Part shown: in pieces, positions 1 through 10,447 of the stretch
Numbering within the stretch: the stretch's first letter is position 1
Layout: each line of letters starts with the position of its first letter
Assembly: GCA_961205875.1 (NCBI GenBank)
Contig: OY540815.1
Span: forward strand, 10,478,001 to 10,542,000
Origin: Sialis fuliginosa
Lineage: Eukaryota > Arthropoda > Insecta > Megaloptera > Sialidae
DNA length: 64,000 nucleotides
Direction: 5' to 3'
The notes under the pieces: generated by a model
Databases searched by the model: none
What the model was told of the DNA's origin: nothing
Seen by the model: only the letters and a program-made list of their open reading frames with translations
Position numbers and translations under genes: made by a program

Positions 1-570
1 CCAGCGCTACCTACCGAGCCCATTTTTTGTAAAAATATTTATTTCCATGTAACTATCATATGTTTTGAATTTGACCCAAATAGAACCATATATATACATA
101 TACACATTCTCGACTCCAGCGTCACTTACCGGGTCCAAAAAAAATATAGATCTAACGGAGCACTAAACGAACATATGGTGTGAATATAGCTTCGAAACGT
201 CCAGTGGTTTAGGCTTGATGAGATCACATATAAAAGATCAACGGATTGATGTATTTTTATATGGAAAAAATATTTTTTTTCGAAATATCTCGACCCCAGA
301 TCCAAAAAATCTATAAACTTATCGGTGCACCAATCAAAATATGGCTTCGATACGTTCAGTGGTTTAGGCCTGATGAGAACACATACATACGCACCAACAT
401 GAGCGCCGGGAGGGGGGTGCAAGGAGTCATGCTAAATGCAATACAAGTTTATTATTACAAAATTATTATTTAAACATTTTTTTTTTAAATTATTTTATAT
501 TATGTAATTTAATTTTATATATGCACCCCCCTGGATGAAATTCTGCCGGCGCCCATGCGCACCAACGTTT
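1..570. repeat. Degenerate tandem/inverted dispersed repeat
   Basis: Blocks recur with drift. CCAGCG..TACC.. occurs at 1 and 117. CTCGACYCC is at 109 and 289. A 34-bp block with core CAGTGGTTTAGGCYTGATGA is at 190-223 and again at 345-378. A GC-rich segment sharing GCGCCGG and GGGGGGTGCA is at 390-421 and inverted at 521-569, around a roughly 100-bp AT-rich loop. The CAGTGGTTTAGG phrase resembles the tails of insect LINE-like repeats. The left limit is cut by the window edge, so class and full length cannot be fixed. Confidence 0.5.
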
Positions 571-1290
571 TTACCGATGTTTATATTTAGATAGTACAAT
601 AAAATTTAGATATCCAAACAAAACATTAGAATGATTTTTAAAAATTATACCGCACTTATCACGATTATAAAACTATTTAAATTTACATGCACAAATGTAC
701 ACACATGTAAAAATAAAACGATTGAGTATGCACCAAAATACCTACATTCTGGTGTGAAACAAGCATTCATTTAATTTTTTTAATCACTCTTTTTAATTAC
801 ATACATACATACATACATATTTCAGTAACAAAAATGCATACAGTACACAAAAGGGAAAAATATTCCAAATTATATTATAACAACTAATTCAATTAGTACG
901 TTAATACTTTAGCGCGGACAAAATGCGTACAAATGTGCAAGAGTAAGAGAGAGGGGGGACTCTGGTAATACAATTAATCATTCCTGATGAGGATCAACAA
1001 ATTATAACATGAGCTTATAAACAAAACACGCGGCATAACAAGTGTTCTTTGTGCGACACGTTTTGTGTTATGAAAACAACAACTTACACAGTGGCGTCAA
1101 CTCGACAGTTTAATTGATGTAATTTTATTATACCTTACAAACGCTTCAATAAATTATCCTATTTAAAGACACGTGACAAAAAGTTAATATTAATTGTTGC
1201 TTGGTTTCTAAATGTACAACGAATCTTTTTGATTGTATAATACCAAATTTTTGTTGATATGAGATGAATGTTATAGTAAAAAAAATGTGG
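571..1290. other. AT-rich stretch, no gene seen
   Basis: AT-rich sequence with a short (ACAT)n microsatellite near 799-820. No convincing coding region, RNA gene or terminal repeats were recognised. Confidence 0.6.
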
Positions 1291-1298
1291 ATTACTAT

Positions 1299-1921
1299 CA
1301 GGGACTTGAACCGGAATTTATTTATGGTACGGTTTCGGATCGGGTTCAAACATAAATTTCGGTTTGGGTTCAACTATTTGGGTTCAAAAACCGTTATTTA
1401 GAGTTCATTTTCGGGTTCGGGTTCAAGTTTGTAATTGAAAGAAGATTATTTTGTTCGAAAAAAAATTATAATTAACAAATAAAAAATTTTCTGAAGAAGA
1501 AAAAACATTAATAGCCATTCAAATATTGCTATAAAAAATAAAATTACATTTTAAAGATTTAAATTTCTATTTTTCGGATTTTTTTGTAAACTGAAATGTA
1601 ATTCAGTTATAGAATTAAAAAAGAAAGAAAAAAATATGTAAATTTCAGTAGTTGACTTGATAAGTCACATGATACCATAAAATTTAAACAGATTTCGAGT
1701 ATTAGTACATTTTATAATCTCTTAAAAATTATTGGAGGAAAATATTAAAAAATAATTTATTGAACCTTTTAAAAATATACGGTTACTGGTTATCCATGAA
1801 AAGGTTCGGGTTCAAATTCAAGTTCGTTGACTTTGAGATATAGCGGTTCGGTTCGGGTTCAGGTTAATGAAAAATACGGGGTTTTTCGGGTTTACGGTTC
1901 GGGTTCAGATTCAAGTCCCTG
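1299..1921. mobile_element. hAT-like non-autonomous element, GGGTTC-rich
   Basis: The left end CAGGGACTTGAA is repeated inverted at the right end (TTCAAGTCCCTG). The flanks are ATTACTAT (1291-1298) and GTTACTAT (1922-1929), an 8-bp target duplication with one mismatch. CAGGG termini with 8-bp duplications are the hAT signature. The outer 120-150 bp at both ends are packed with GGGTTC and TTCGGG words on the same strand (about 1329-1430 and 1800-1915), so the subterminal repeats are direct rather than inverted. The interior is AT-rich with no transposase reading frame, so it would depend on an autonomous relative. Confidence 0.8.
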
Positions 1922-1990
1922 GTTACTATAACAATAGCATTTTTAGACGTAACTAAAAATCCACCAAATAAATCAAGTAAAAAATGTAAA

Positions 1991-2797
1991 TAAGTAAGGT
2001 ACTGGCACCAGTTATGGCCGCTATAAGAACAAGGTTCAGGGGTTATTTTAGTGTGTAGTTGTAGCTTGTTTCTGCAGTTCCAAAAATGAAAATTGCAGTT
2101 GTAAAAGCTAATTTGTGTAGTTGGAAAATTGCAAGTAGAAAGAAAAATATAAAAAGTGTAAGTGTAGAGCAAAAAAAGGTTACTATAATTTGAAAGAGAA
2201 AAATATATAATGTGTAGAGCAAAAAAAGAAGGTACTTCAGTTGAAATTTCCTAAAATAACCCCTGACAAGGTTTACTGTTTTTGTGATTGACGGACTTCT
2301 TTTTTGTAATTCTCATGAACTCATGTTACTAATAAAACAAGTAACTCTTTATTTAATCAATTTAATTACCAAAGTTCACAAATATAGTTTTTTTTTAAAT
2401 TATAGCCTTTTATTTTGTTTATGTTTTTTCTCCAGTAATGGATAAAGTAAAACCAGTAATGAGCACGCAGTGATGGATACTTGCTAATGATAAGTACTAC
2501 AACACAAAAGATATAAAAGAAAGAATCGTCAAATTTGATTCAATGTAAAGCAGTTGCTATGATAATATAATAACATAATAATAATAATTATTATTATTAT
2601 TATTTTTTACTAATAATTAGTTTAAATGTTCACCATTTTGACACCTATTGGCCGATTGTCATCAAATCACGCTGTAAGACAGTTAAATGTATATAGATTA
2701 ATATTTGAAAATGGTAGTAATCAAATATCAACAAATATTTCTAATTCAGTACATTTAATTAAAAAATAGCCATTACTGGGGTTATATCCAGTACCTT
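1991..2797. repeat. Dispersed repeat C, copy 1, interrupted by a hAT MITE
   Basis: From about 1991 to 2706 this copy aligns along its length with 43421-43888 in the same orientation. Shared landmarks include CAGTTATGG.CGCTATAAGA, CTCATGTTACTAATAAAACA, AATGGATAAAG.AAAACCAGT and TCATCAAATCACGCTGTA. The left end GGTACTGG..CCAGTTATGG appears imperfectly inverted at 2771-2797, which suggests short terminal inverted repeats. A 229-bp element is inserted at 2037. It encodes nothing recognisable and its class is unknown. Confidence 0.75.
2037..2265. mobile_element. hAT MITE with perfect 8-bp TSD
   Basis: The terminal inverted repeats are CAGGGGTTATTTTAG (15 bp) at both ends. Both flanks are ACAAGGTT (2029-2036 and 2266-2273), a perfect 8-bp duplication. 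The sister copy of the host repeat, near 43450, runs straight across this point with one equivalent of the duplicated site and so acts as an empty site. Inside, a GTGTAGAGCAAAAAAAG block occurs twice (about 2160 and 2211). No coding capacity is seen. The intact TSD suggests a younger insertion than its host repeat. Confidence 0.92.
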
Positions 2798-4840
2798 TTA
2801 TGAAAATTTTGATTTCAAATTCTATTATTGTTATTTAATATAAAAAAACTAGATGGTTAAAACTATAAGTACTTTACATGGAAACTTCATATTTTTAAGC
2901 TTGTTTAGGGTCTTGCACAACATGAAATTGTCTCTGGGTTATATTTAAATTTCAAAATCCTGTTTATTTATTGTTCAATACATTGTAAACCTGCTGTTGG
3001 TTTTTTTGTTTAAGAATAGTTAAATCTAACAATAAGTATGGTTAAAAAATAATTACTCAAAGCTATTAAAATCATCGCCATTTTGAAATAGTTTATTAAC
3101 GAGGTCATTAATGTATTATAAAATATACACATTAGTATTACAAAGTAAAAAAGCGTATTTAATTTTGAAACCCTCATTTCATGCTATAAATACACACTTA
3201 TTGTTACATATTTACTTTAACTAACAAGTCCAAGCATATCAAAAAGCGTTAATAATTGCATATAAATACGTATTGTTAACAAAAATATATTTATTATAAA
3301 ATAACAATAGGTGTCATGATTGTGTAAAAGTTAATAATATACACATACAATGCATGTTGATTGAAAATGAATATTATTTACGAGTATATATATCAGATAA
3401 GATATTAAGTTATATAGAAATCAATTTACTTTTTAGCGAAGAGAAAAAATATATAGTTAGTTTTTTTATGGATTTTAATAACCAATCATTTTTTTTTCAT
3501 AGTGGTAATGGGAGGATTTGCTCCTATAGGCTAGATTCTAAGGAGGCGTGGCTCATGTGTGAAACTACAATAACAAAAAAAAAAACGAAATCAACAAAAA
3601 AGTTCGTAATTATAAAACAAAAAAAAAGTAATTTATTTTAAGGATATTTTTAAGTCGTACATCATGTGCATGCTTCATTTTAAAGTAAGCTTAAAATACA
3701 AATGCGCCTCTGTCTTAATTCACTATTAATTAAAGTCTCTAATTAGTCAAACTTACTATTTATTTCTATTAGATAACTATCGGATAGAAATATCTTAATA
3801 TCCCAAAAAGTACGTAATATGAACTAACTAACATGATTTGCTGTATTATGTTATTCATAATACTTATATGTAAGTAAAAATCATATTTATTTTATCCTTA
3901 TTATAAAGGGTTGCGATTTTAGATAAAATTATGAAGAAAAAGATTTTTCTTATATTCTAAAGTTAAGATTAACACGAAACACAAAAATTTTAATTTATAA
4001 AGCATGTTGAAGTTACATGAAATGTTTTGACAATATGTAATGTACCTTATATGTTAAAATATGTACATATAATATTCAAAAAATACAAATTATAAGAGCA
4101 TTTATAATTCCTATACAATACAAAATGTTTTTACTAGTAATTCTAGCATGAAAGTTAAATAAAAAGCGCTCATTAATGTATTTAAAAATTTACATAAATT
4201 TGCATATTATAATATTTCTTCGACATTAAAACAACGATACAGTTAACAAAAACAACCGGATAAAAATACAGTGCAGGGTTAAAGTTCTCCCTCATATTGT
4301 ACAACCCTATTTACATTACATATAACAAAAACAAGTGAACAAAATTTTATTTAGCTTGAAATTACGCATCCAGAATATGCACAAATATTTAAATTACAAA
4401 ATAGCACGGTGGATTAACATAAATAATCAAACATGTGAAAGTATACATATATTTAGTTTTATTCTAATTTTTGGTTCAAAGTTTATCGAAAAACAAAACG
4501 CAATTTTCTAATAGGACCTGAAGCTTTATATTTTTGTATTATTTGTAAAAGCGTGTTTATGTTAAATAATTTTTTACTTCTGTGTATGCATACATGAACA
4601 TATTGAAAATAAACGTAATTTTTGCTTCAAGGAATAAAAAAAATTCTACTATAATATAAAATATCGATATGGAGAATCATACATGATTTCCATGTTCTTT
4701 GAAATCTTTTTAAATAAGTTTTAATATATGAAAAATTTAAATGCGATTTATCAAAAATAAAACTCACCTTTGTAGGTATTATAAATAGTACTTTTCTAAT
4801 GTCCTAATGTCAAAAACATAATACACATTCGTAGAACAAC
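2798..4840. other. Long AT-rich stretch, no gene seen
   Basis: Very AT-rich, low-complexity DNA. The longest frame (3354-3641, 95 codons) is rich in Lys, Ile and Phe codons from A/T runs and shows no domain. No terminal repeats, RNA genes or regulatory pattern could be supported. Confidence 0.6.
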
Positions 4841-4842
4841 TA

Positions 4843-5373
4843 TACTTTGTTTCATTTAAATTTGCAGTGGTTGCCGGGGTTTTAGACGGTACGATTCACG
4901 ATTTGTACCTTAGATTAGGAAAGACTATGGATACATAACAACCAATGATAGTCGGTATATGAAAGTGTTACCAAAATTTGTCGGCGGCCATCTTTTTTTA
5001 ATTGTCAAACCCGCATATTATACCATAGGCGTCAGTTGAAAATTTATAATATGCAAATATGCTTTAAATTAGAATTGAATTTAGTATGTATGAAAGATGA
5101 TAGTTTTAAGTAGACGTTTCTCTGTTAATCAATTATCACTGAAATACTTTTAAACTCAATATAAAACATTTATTATTAATTAATTTTATAATTCAAAACA
5201 ATTGATATTTATTTTAAAATCTGAATGATACGTCAATGATCCGTGGTGCGATTTTTCGTGGTGCGATATGGTAACAACGCTAGGTAATGTGTTATTTGTC
5301 CTTTATCTTTCCTTGTCTAAGATTTGTACTGTCAAAAACCCCGGCAACCACTGCCAACCTAAATGAAACAGTA
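4843..5373. mobile_element. TA-flanked MITE (Tc1/mariner-like), copy 1
   Basis: Long terminal inverted repeats contain TTTCATTTA and then GCAGTGGTTGCCGGGGTTTT at the left, with the exact complement at the right (about 5336-5355). The flanks are TA on both sides, consistent with Tc1/mariner-type insertion. The interior, including TAGGAAAGACTATGGATACA and ATAATATGCAAATATGCTTT, matches 49332-50273 over most of its length. It has no transposase frame. The TA assignment is slightly ambiguous because the flanks read TATA. Confidence 0.8.
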
Positions 5374-5493
5374 TAATTTGACAATTATTTTGACAAATTT
5401 AGTTGCATTTATTGAGTTATGTCAATGTCGCCATTTTTAGCCAAGCATAAAAAATAAAATTAAAATTGAACATATTGTAATAATAAAAACATC

Positions 5494-6148
5494 TGCCAAG
5501 TAAATGCACATTGCTTCCTCGTGCCAAATTCACCAAAGGTAGTTAATTATTGAACAATTTATATAAAAACCGATAAAGTGATCAGATAATTGCCTAGCAT
5601 TGGTTAACCATTTAATTTCTATACAATTTTACTAAAAAAATATTAGTTCGAAATTTTTTTTAGGACGCACCTGATTATTTTTTTGTATATTTTTAATTTT
5701 AAAACGTCAAAATGACATTTAATATATCAAAGTAAATATCAATTTAAAAAAAAACTAATGGAGATAAATCTTTGTAAGGGATTATTTAATAACAAACGTT
5801 GTAAACCTATATTATAGGAAATTGAATGCTCTACAAAAAAGATCCTATAAATTTTTTACGTAACATGTATCGTTCTTGAGATATCTTGAAAAAATAAATA
5901 TTTTGGGATGTCACTCCTCCTCCTTATACATATATCGGTTCAGTGGTTAATTAGTTATGCGTGTGACAAGGATTCAGAGGACAGACACACGGATACACGG
6001 ACACACGGACAGACAGAAACGGAACGAAAAGTGTTTGTCTTGACGTGAAACGGGAAGATCAATTTAAAATATTGAAATCGGAGAACTTTTTATCTTATTC
6101 TAAAACGTTCACAAAGCTTCTCATATCTCTCGATATTTCGAGGAAGCA
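5494..6148 (+). repeat. Dispersed repeat B (LINE/SINE-tail-like), copy 1
   Basis: It starts in TGCCAAGTAAATG and shares AAATTCACCAAAGGTA and AAAACCGATAAAGTG with 58626-59038. It ends in a tail with GGTTCAGTGGTTAATTAG, GTGACAAGGATTCAG, ACACGGACAGACAG and CGAAAAGTGT, finishing at GAGGAAGCAAAA. GTTCAGTGGTT plus runs of GGACAGAC are typical of the 3' parts of insect non-LTR retroelements, so a LINE 3' end or derived SINE is likely. No reverse transcriptase is present. Confidence 0.7.
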
Positions 6149-6600
6149 AAAGTATATGCAATAATATTGATTGACAAAATCAGAAAATATGGCTGTGAGT
6201 CAGATTTGGTTACTACAATCAATCAGAAATCGATTCGGGCTATCAGAAATCTAACTATGAGTATCTCTACCCCTATACCCTGGGAGAAGATGGGTAGGTT
6301 AATACATAATTTTAACATTGTCATTTTCACAGAACATACATTTTATGCAATTGGACCTCTTCGAGTTTCCGTTTGCCCCTATATTACTAAAAAAAAAAAT
6401 ATTTGATTTTATAATACTGTCGTTTTCAGTATTTTTTTCCAATTATTTACATTTTTAACAAAGTAAAATAAACCTCTTGAAATACCCATTTGCCCGTATA
6501 CCACTTTAAACCAAATCTGTATTCACACACAAATCAAACTTAATAATATCATTATTGTCCTGTTACCCTAAAACCTCATCTATTTAAATCACAATAATGT
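6149..6600. other. AT-rich stretch with a weak internal duplication
   Basis: Blocks near 6355-6390 and 6472-6503 resemble each other (ACCTCTT followed by TTTGCCC.TATA), suggesting an old duplication of about 117 bp. A 79-codon frame over 6167-6406 shows no domain. Nothing else is supported. Confidence 0.4.
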
Positions 6601-6860
6601 TACACTTTGGTGATGCAAATGCAACGTCAGGCACGAATGCATGGACCCGGTGAAATATGAGACTCCGTATTCAATGTGCGCCCTCTGGCCCCTTCTCACT
6701 AACAACACTATCTCACTGGTCTGTATGTATGAAACAACGTTGTTATTGCTCGATAATCTAATATGAATTACCAAACAAACACGGGTGTCCCGAAACGGGC
6801 GCCCTTTTGATACAAATCGCGCGCCATTGTCGTGCGAAACAATGCAGTTAACTCACGTAA
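6600..6860. other. Higher-complexity GC-richer patch
   Basis: The patch is clearly less AT-rich than its surroundings and non-repetitive within the window. It contains GGGTGTCCCGAAACGGGC and an inverted pair CATTGT-N8-ACAATG (6825-6844) that resembles two facing SOX/HMG sites. It could be a conserved regulatory element or an old unique remnant. Function is inferred from composition only. Confidence 0.25.
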
Positions 6861-6984
6861 AACATGCATGTAATATGTGTATGTATGTGTATCAGCATGG
6901 ACGTAGAAAATTTCGGGATTAAGGGGGTCGATTAACACGTTTTTTTTGTTAAATTATATTTAATATATATGACAATCCTTAGGT

Positions 6985-7030
6985 TTAACACTAGATATAT
7001 CAACCGGTCAAAATGACCGGTTTAAACATT
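6985..7030 (+). mobile_element. Possible piggyBac-like left terminus
   Basis: TTAA (6985-6988) is followed by CACTAGA and then a perfect hairpin AACCGGTCA-AAA-TGACCGGTT (7002-7022). TTAACACTAGA plus a GGTCA..TGACC hairpin resembles the ends of some piggyBac-like elements. No matching right end was found nearby, so this may be a solo or broken terminus. Confidence 0.35.
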
Positions 7031-8380
7031 TGTTCATAAAATTTGTATTTTAAATTAAATTTCAATGCTCCTTGTAAGATTATGTAAATTCTTATTTATA
7101 TGAAATCGATAAATATTGTAAAAGATTTTGTTTATTTTTAGTGCTAATGTTTATAATAGGCATGTTGCCTAATTTTTAAAAACTATTTTATGATGATCTT
7201 ACGTGTCTCTTATTTCCAAAAAAATGCTTTAATCACAAAAATTGACCCTTTAAAAACTAATTTTGAATTTGACGCCAAAATGCTCGCAGGTATCATGGCG
7301 CATTTTTGACGTCATGCCTATGTAAACATTCCTTGTCAACTATAATAAATCCTGTTTTCATTGTCAATTAATTTTATTGTGAGTGATTGGGGCGAATAGC
7401 AAAAATTACGGACTGTTTTATTTTGTGAAAAGTTAGTTTTTTTTTTTATAAATTCACATTATTCTTGGATCCATAGTAAGGAAATTGTTAGTAAATATTT
7501 CGATAATTCTGAATTAAAATTTTTCTGATTTTTTTTATCTAGGTATAAATTTTTATTCAAAAATGCCAAACAATTCGAAAAATACTGAAGATTAAAAAAA
7601 ATAAAATATCGAGATCTGTTTTATAACGGTGCAGGTGGTTTTATTCCAAAAAGAGAAAACACCAATACGGTGTTTTATTAATAAAATGGCAATGTAAGAA
7701 AATATCAATTGTCGTTTATTCTTATAACATGCTTGGCCAATTATCCAATATAAGTTGTCGGTTTAATTACATTAACATTACAACTGTCTTCGATGCTTTT
7801 TTTATTTTTATACATTTTTATAAGAAAATACATAGGATACAAATGATACATACAAGACAAAATATATATAAAAATAATATATAATTAATTGTGATATAAT
7901 ATACGCTCATGTAGTATATAACAATAGCGTGCAGTGGCGTGCATGAGATATTTGTTATAATACACAGATCTGTTGTTTTAATTTTTCAACAATCTAGTAA
8001 ACGTCATAATGCTTTTGTTTTTATTATGTTTATGAAGTCCAACGTGTATTTTTGTTTGGTTAGATTAATATTGTTCCATTTCAACTGTAATGAAGATTTT
8101 ATCAAAAAATGTAATACATATTTTCTAGAGTACACATATAGGACTTTTATACCTACCCAAATAAAATTACGTTTGTATTTTACTCTAAACGAAAGTCACG
8201 CAATTAAAAAAATCTTTTTGTTTCAAAAACCAAAGTAATGTTATTTTAAACTTAATGTACCTACCTAGGTGCCATACATACGTGTAGAAGTGTAAATACT
8301 AATATAAATATATCAGGTTCTGTCTAAATTTAATAAATTGTATACCATTTTTGATTCTATAGACAATTTAATATGTTTTT
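7031..8380. other. AT-rich stretch, no gene seen
   Basis: AT-rich DNA with a 99-codon low-complexity frame (7939-8238) that shows no domain. CAGTGGCGTGCATGAG near 7931 resembles a hAT terminus but has no partner. Confidence 0.5.
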
Positions 8381-8382
8381 GA

Positions 8383-8500
8383 AAGTTTTTAGAGTTTTTG
8401 TCTGTCTGGTTTTTCATATTGGCGTAAGAACTATAAAACATAGAATTAGTTTAGGCTATATGATTATTGAATTAAGTCAGGTCCGTATTAAAGGAAACTA
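8383..8500 (+). repeat. Dispersed repeat E copy 1 (TTTTTGTCTGTCTG block)
   Basis: TTTTTGTCTGTCT, followed about 50 bp later by TAGAATTAGTTTAGG.TATATG, is shared with 50440-50600. TTTTTGTCTGTCTG followed by GTTTG-type sequence is common in insect LINE-derived repeats. Only this part is recognisable, so its limits are approximate. Confidence 0.5.
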
Positions 8501-8579
8501 ATTGAATGAAGTCGCGTGGTTTTTATAGTTGTTAATAACACCGTTTTTCAAACAATACATATAATAGAAATAATTTTAA

Positions 8580-8911
8580 TGTCCGGTATTATAAAGGAGC
8601 TAGCAAAATTTGCTAGCTATCAATTACTTTCAAATAGGGTATTAATTCTGTACTAGTATCTATGAATTGGTTATGGAATTTAGAGCAGTGACATTTCAAC
8701 TAATTATAACACAGTTGGTATCTTTGACCGTACAAAATAATTTTCATTATATCACCACTGTTTTAATACCGTTGGTATTTACCTACAACGCGTACGCGAA
8801 ACTTGTCAAAGTCTTCAACAAACTCCAAAAGAACTGTAATATAAGTTTGATATCTCATTTGAAAGTGCTTGCTAGCTAACAAATTTGCTAGCTCCTTAAT
8901 AATACCGGACA
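8580..8911. mobile_element. TTAA-flanked piggyBac-like MITE
   Basis: Inverted ends of about 38 bp begin TGTCCGGTATTAT and continue AAGGAGCTAGCAAA, with TTAA on both sides (8576-8579 and 8912-8915). TTAA duplications are diagnostic of piggyBac-type insertion. Just inside the left end, AGCTAGCAAAATTTGCTAGCT forms a further near-palindrome. The 332-bp body has no transposase; a 70-codon frame (8667-8879) looks like chance. The terminus resembles those at 20102 and 27535. Confidence 0.85.
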
Positions 8912-9287
8912 TTAAAGCATGGAAATTGTAATAAATAAGTCATTAAAAAAAAAATAACTCTATCATTACACTATCGAGAAAATCGATGATTTAATTAAAT
9001 AAATAACATAACGTATATAATTATTATAAACATAAAGGATAACTGCAATGATAACTATAAAAACATTAGTGGAATGTATATTCTAATCAAACAAAAACGA
9101 TTGATATTAATAAATAATACCAATTCAATTAACTGTGTAAGGCATTATACACGTTTAAATACACTATTAGTAACTCTTTACAACAATAACACTAACACTG
9201 TAACACTGTTGAACTGCGCCGACAATAATCGACCAAATTTAATACAAGACCCTGGCCATTAATATTTTTGGTAATAGGAAACAGTTT
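8912..9287. other. AT-rich stretch, no gene seen
   Basis: AT-rich, partly (AAC)-rich DNA without terminal repeats or supported coding sequence. Confidence 0.5.
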
Positions 9288-9430
9288 ATGTTTATTGCAG
9301 GCAATATTCGTATCCTCCCGGCCGAAATGGGCCATCACGTCTCGAACAGGATATTCGAAATCCGAGTTCGCAAATGTCTTACCTTCGTCAACACATTTGT
9401 GTGTTCTGAAATTAAACAAAATTATTTACG
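9288..9430 (-). other. Exon-like GC-richer patch, unrecognised
   Basis: The patch is markedly GC-richer than its neighbourhood and open on the minus strand through 9192-9419. The translation includes THKCVDEGKTF and EYPVRDVMAHFGRED, which look protein-like. CVDEGKTF recalls the start of VWC-type cysteine domains, but the later cysteines do not fit. On the minus strand TTTAATTTCAG precedes the block and GAAG/GTAAGA follows 23 bases later. The plus strand is also open with a TTGCAG upstream. It could be an exon, an exon fossil or a chance frame. Confidence 0.2.
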
Positions 9431-9764
9431 TGTGATCGGAGATCTAGATACAAATCTACGGAATTACGCCAGCTGATGACTGTGCCTCGGTAATTGCTAT
9501 TTGTTCTTGTCGTATTGCTTTGAATTCATTTCTTACACTAGTGTCGTTTCTAGTTACACTTAGTGTACACTGTACTTATGGGTTAATGTGTTTCAGTGGC
9601 GTACATCAAGTAAAATATACAAGATATACATATATTTTTATTTGATTAGATATAATAAATTTAATATGCATATAAACGGAACAGCTAAAGTTAAAAAATC
9701 TATTTTTTCTACAACCGTGTAAAAAAGTAGGCTTTTTCATTGACATTTCAGTGTGTAAAGTAGT

Positions 9765-9819
9765 ACTTTTGCGCTCGCCGTGCGTAAAAAGTTTTTTCAC
9801 GCACGGCGTGCGCAAAAGT
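9765..9819. repeat. Strong hairpin in Crypton-like element
   Basis: Arms 9765-9785 and 9799-9819 are complementary over 21 nt with a single central T:T mismatch. They contain CGCCGTGCGT and ACGCACGGCG, separated by a 13-nt loop. The equivalent site in copy B keeps only ACTTTTGCGC/GCGCAAAAGT around a 7-nt centre. This is the most stable short hairpin noticed in the window. Confidence 0.85.
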
Positions 9820-9988
9820 GTTCCCATAGTAACACATACATTTTTACATTTTTGTACGATTAATTAATTTTATAAATTATACTATTGTATTATAGTATTA
9901 ATTAAACAAATTACTAAAATTTAAGCACTATATTAATTATTATAATGAAAAAAAATATTAATAAAATGAAATCAATTATAAACAATAC

Positions 9989-10217
9989 CTTAAGGTTTTT
10001 TTCTTTGTACCATTCATGCGCGGCATTATGTGTAGTTTTCATATATCAATTTAGATTTTGCAGATAGTAAATTTAAAATTACAGAACTTGCAGCTTTTAA
10101 TATCTCTGGTGGTGCACATTTATGTTCTTTCTTAGTATCATCACTTATCCATCTTATATTATAGAATAACATGAAACACATTTGAATGAAAATAGAACTG
10201 TCAAAAATTTTGTCCAA
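9989..10217 (-). pseudogene. Tyrosine recombinase (Crypton/KIAA1958-like) fragment
   Basis: The minus-strand frame 10217-10026 (63 codons) contains KKEHKCAPPEILKAAS, then LLSAKSKLIYENYT, then a stop. After a frame change, EWYKEKNLK is readable at 10015-9989. The order K-S-K-x-x-Y-x-x-x-Y followed by E/W-W/Y-K fits the N-terminal core-binding region of tyrosine recombinases related to insect Crypton and KIAA1958/DUF3504-type proteins (family recognition from memory, no search run). The catalytic C-terminal half with the R-H-R-Y residues is absent. The stop and frameshift make it a pseudogene. Confidence 0.5.
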
Positions 10218-10344
10218 AGCTTACTAGAGTTGAATTTTAATATTCATATAGCAAAATACGAAGTATATAAATTAATTATTATATTATATTATTGTTTATA
10301 TTATATAATAAATAGGGTTGTAGAAAAAATATTGTGTGCACCTC

Positions 10345-10446
10345 GGGTGTAAAATGCGTTTTTCGCACTCGTGTGATTGTTAGTCTCGGCTAGCACCTCG
10401 ACTAACAAACGTTCATACTCGTGCGAAAAACTATCATTTTACACCC
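10345..10446. repeat. 100-bp imperfect palindrome
   Basis: The left arm GGGTGTAAAATGCG...GATTGTTAGTC pairs with the right arm ...ACTATCATTTTACACCC. Arms are about 43-47 nt around a TCGGCTAGCACCTCGA centre. The same palindrome recurs inverted at 56326-56423 and marks one end of the Crypton-like family. Confidence 0.85.
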
Positions 10447-10447
10447 T

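Larger units (their letters stand above)
9704..10447 (-). mobile_element. Crypton-like element relic, copy A
   Basis: This segment matches 56326-56752 in inverted orientation at both ends: the GTTGTAGAAAAA boundary, a GCGCAAAAGT hairpin, and the GGGTGTAAAATG...CATTTTACACCC palindrome. Between them it carries a minus-strand recombinase fragment that the other copy has lost. Two strong hairpins are present, 9765-9819 and 10345-10446. The class is inferred from the protein fragment; Cryptons lack conventional terminal repeats, so exact limits are uncertain. Confidence 0.6.

Noticed and set aside
2578..2607. ATAATAAT/ATTATTATT palindrome as a structured element
   Set aside because: Simple-repeat palindrome expected in AT-rich DNA.
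7931..7950. CAGTGGCGTGCATGAG as a hAT terminus (similar CAGTGGCGTACATC near 9595)
   Set aside because: No inverted partner or target duplication was found for either site.
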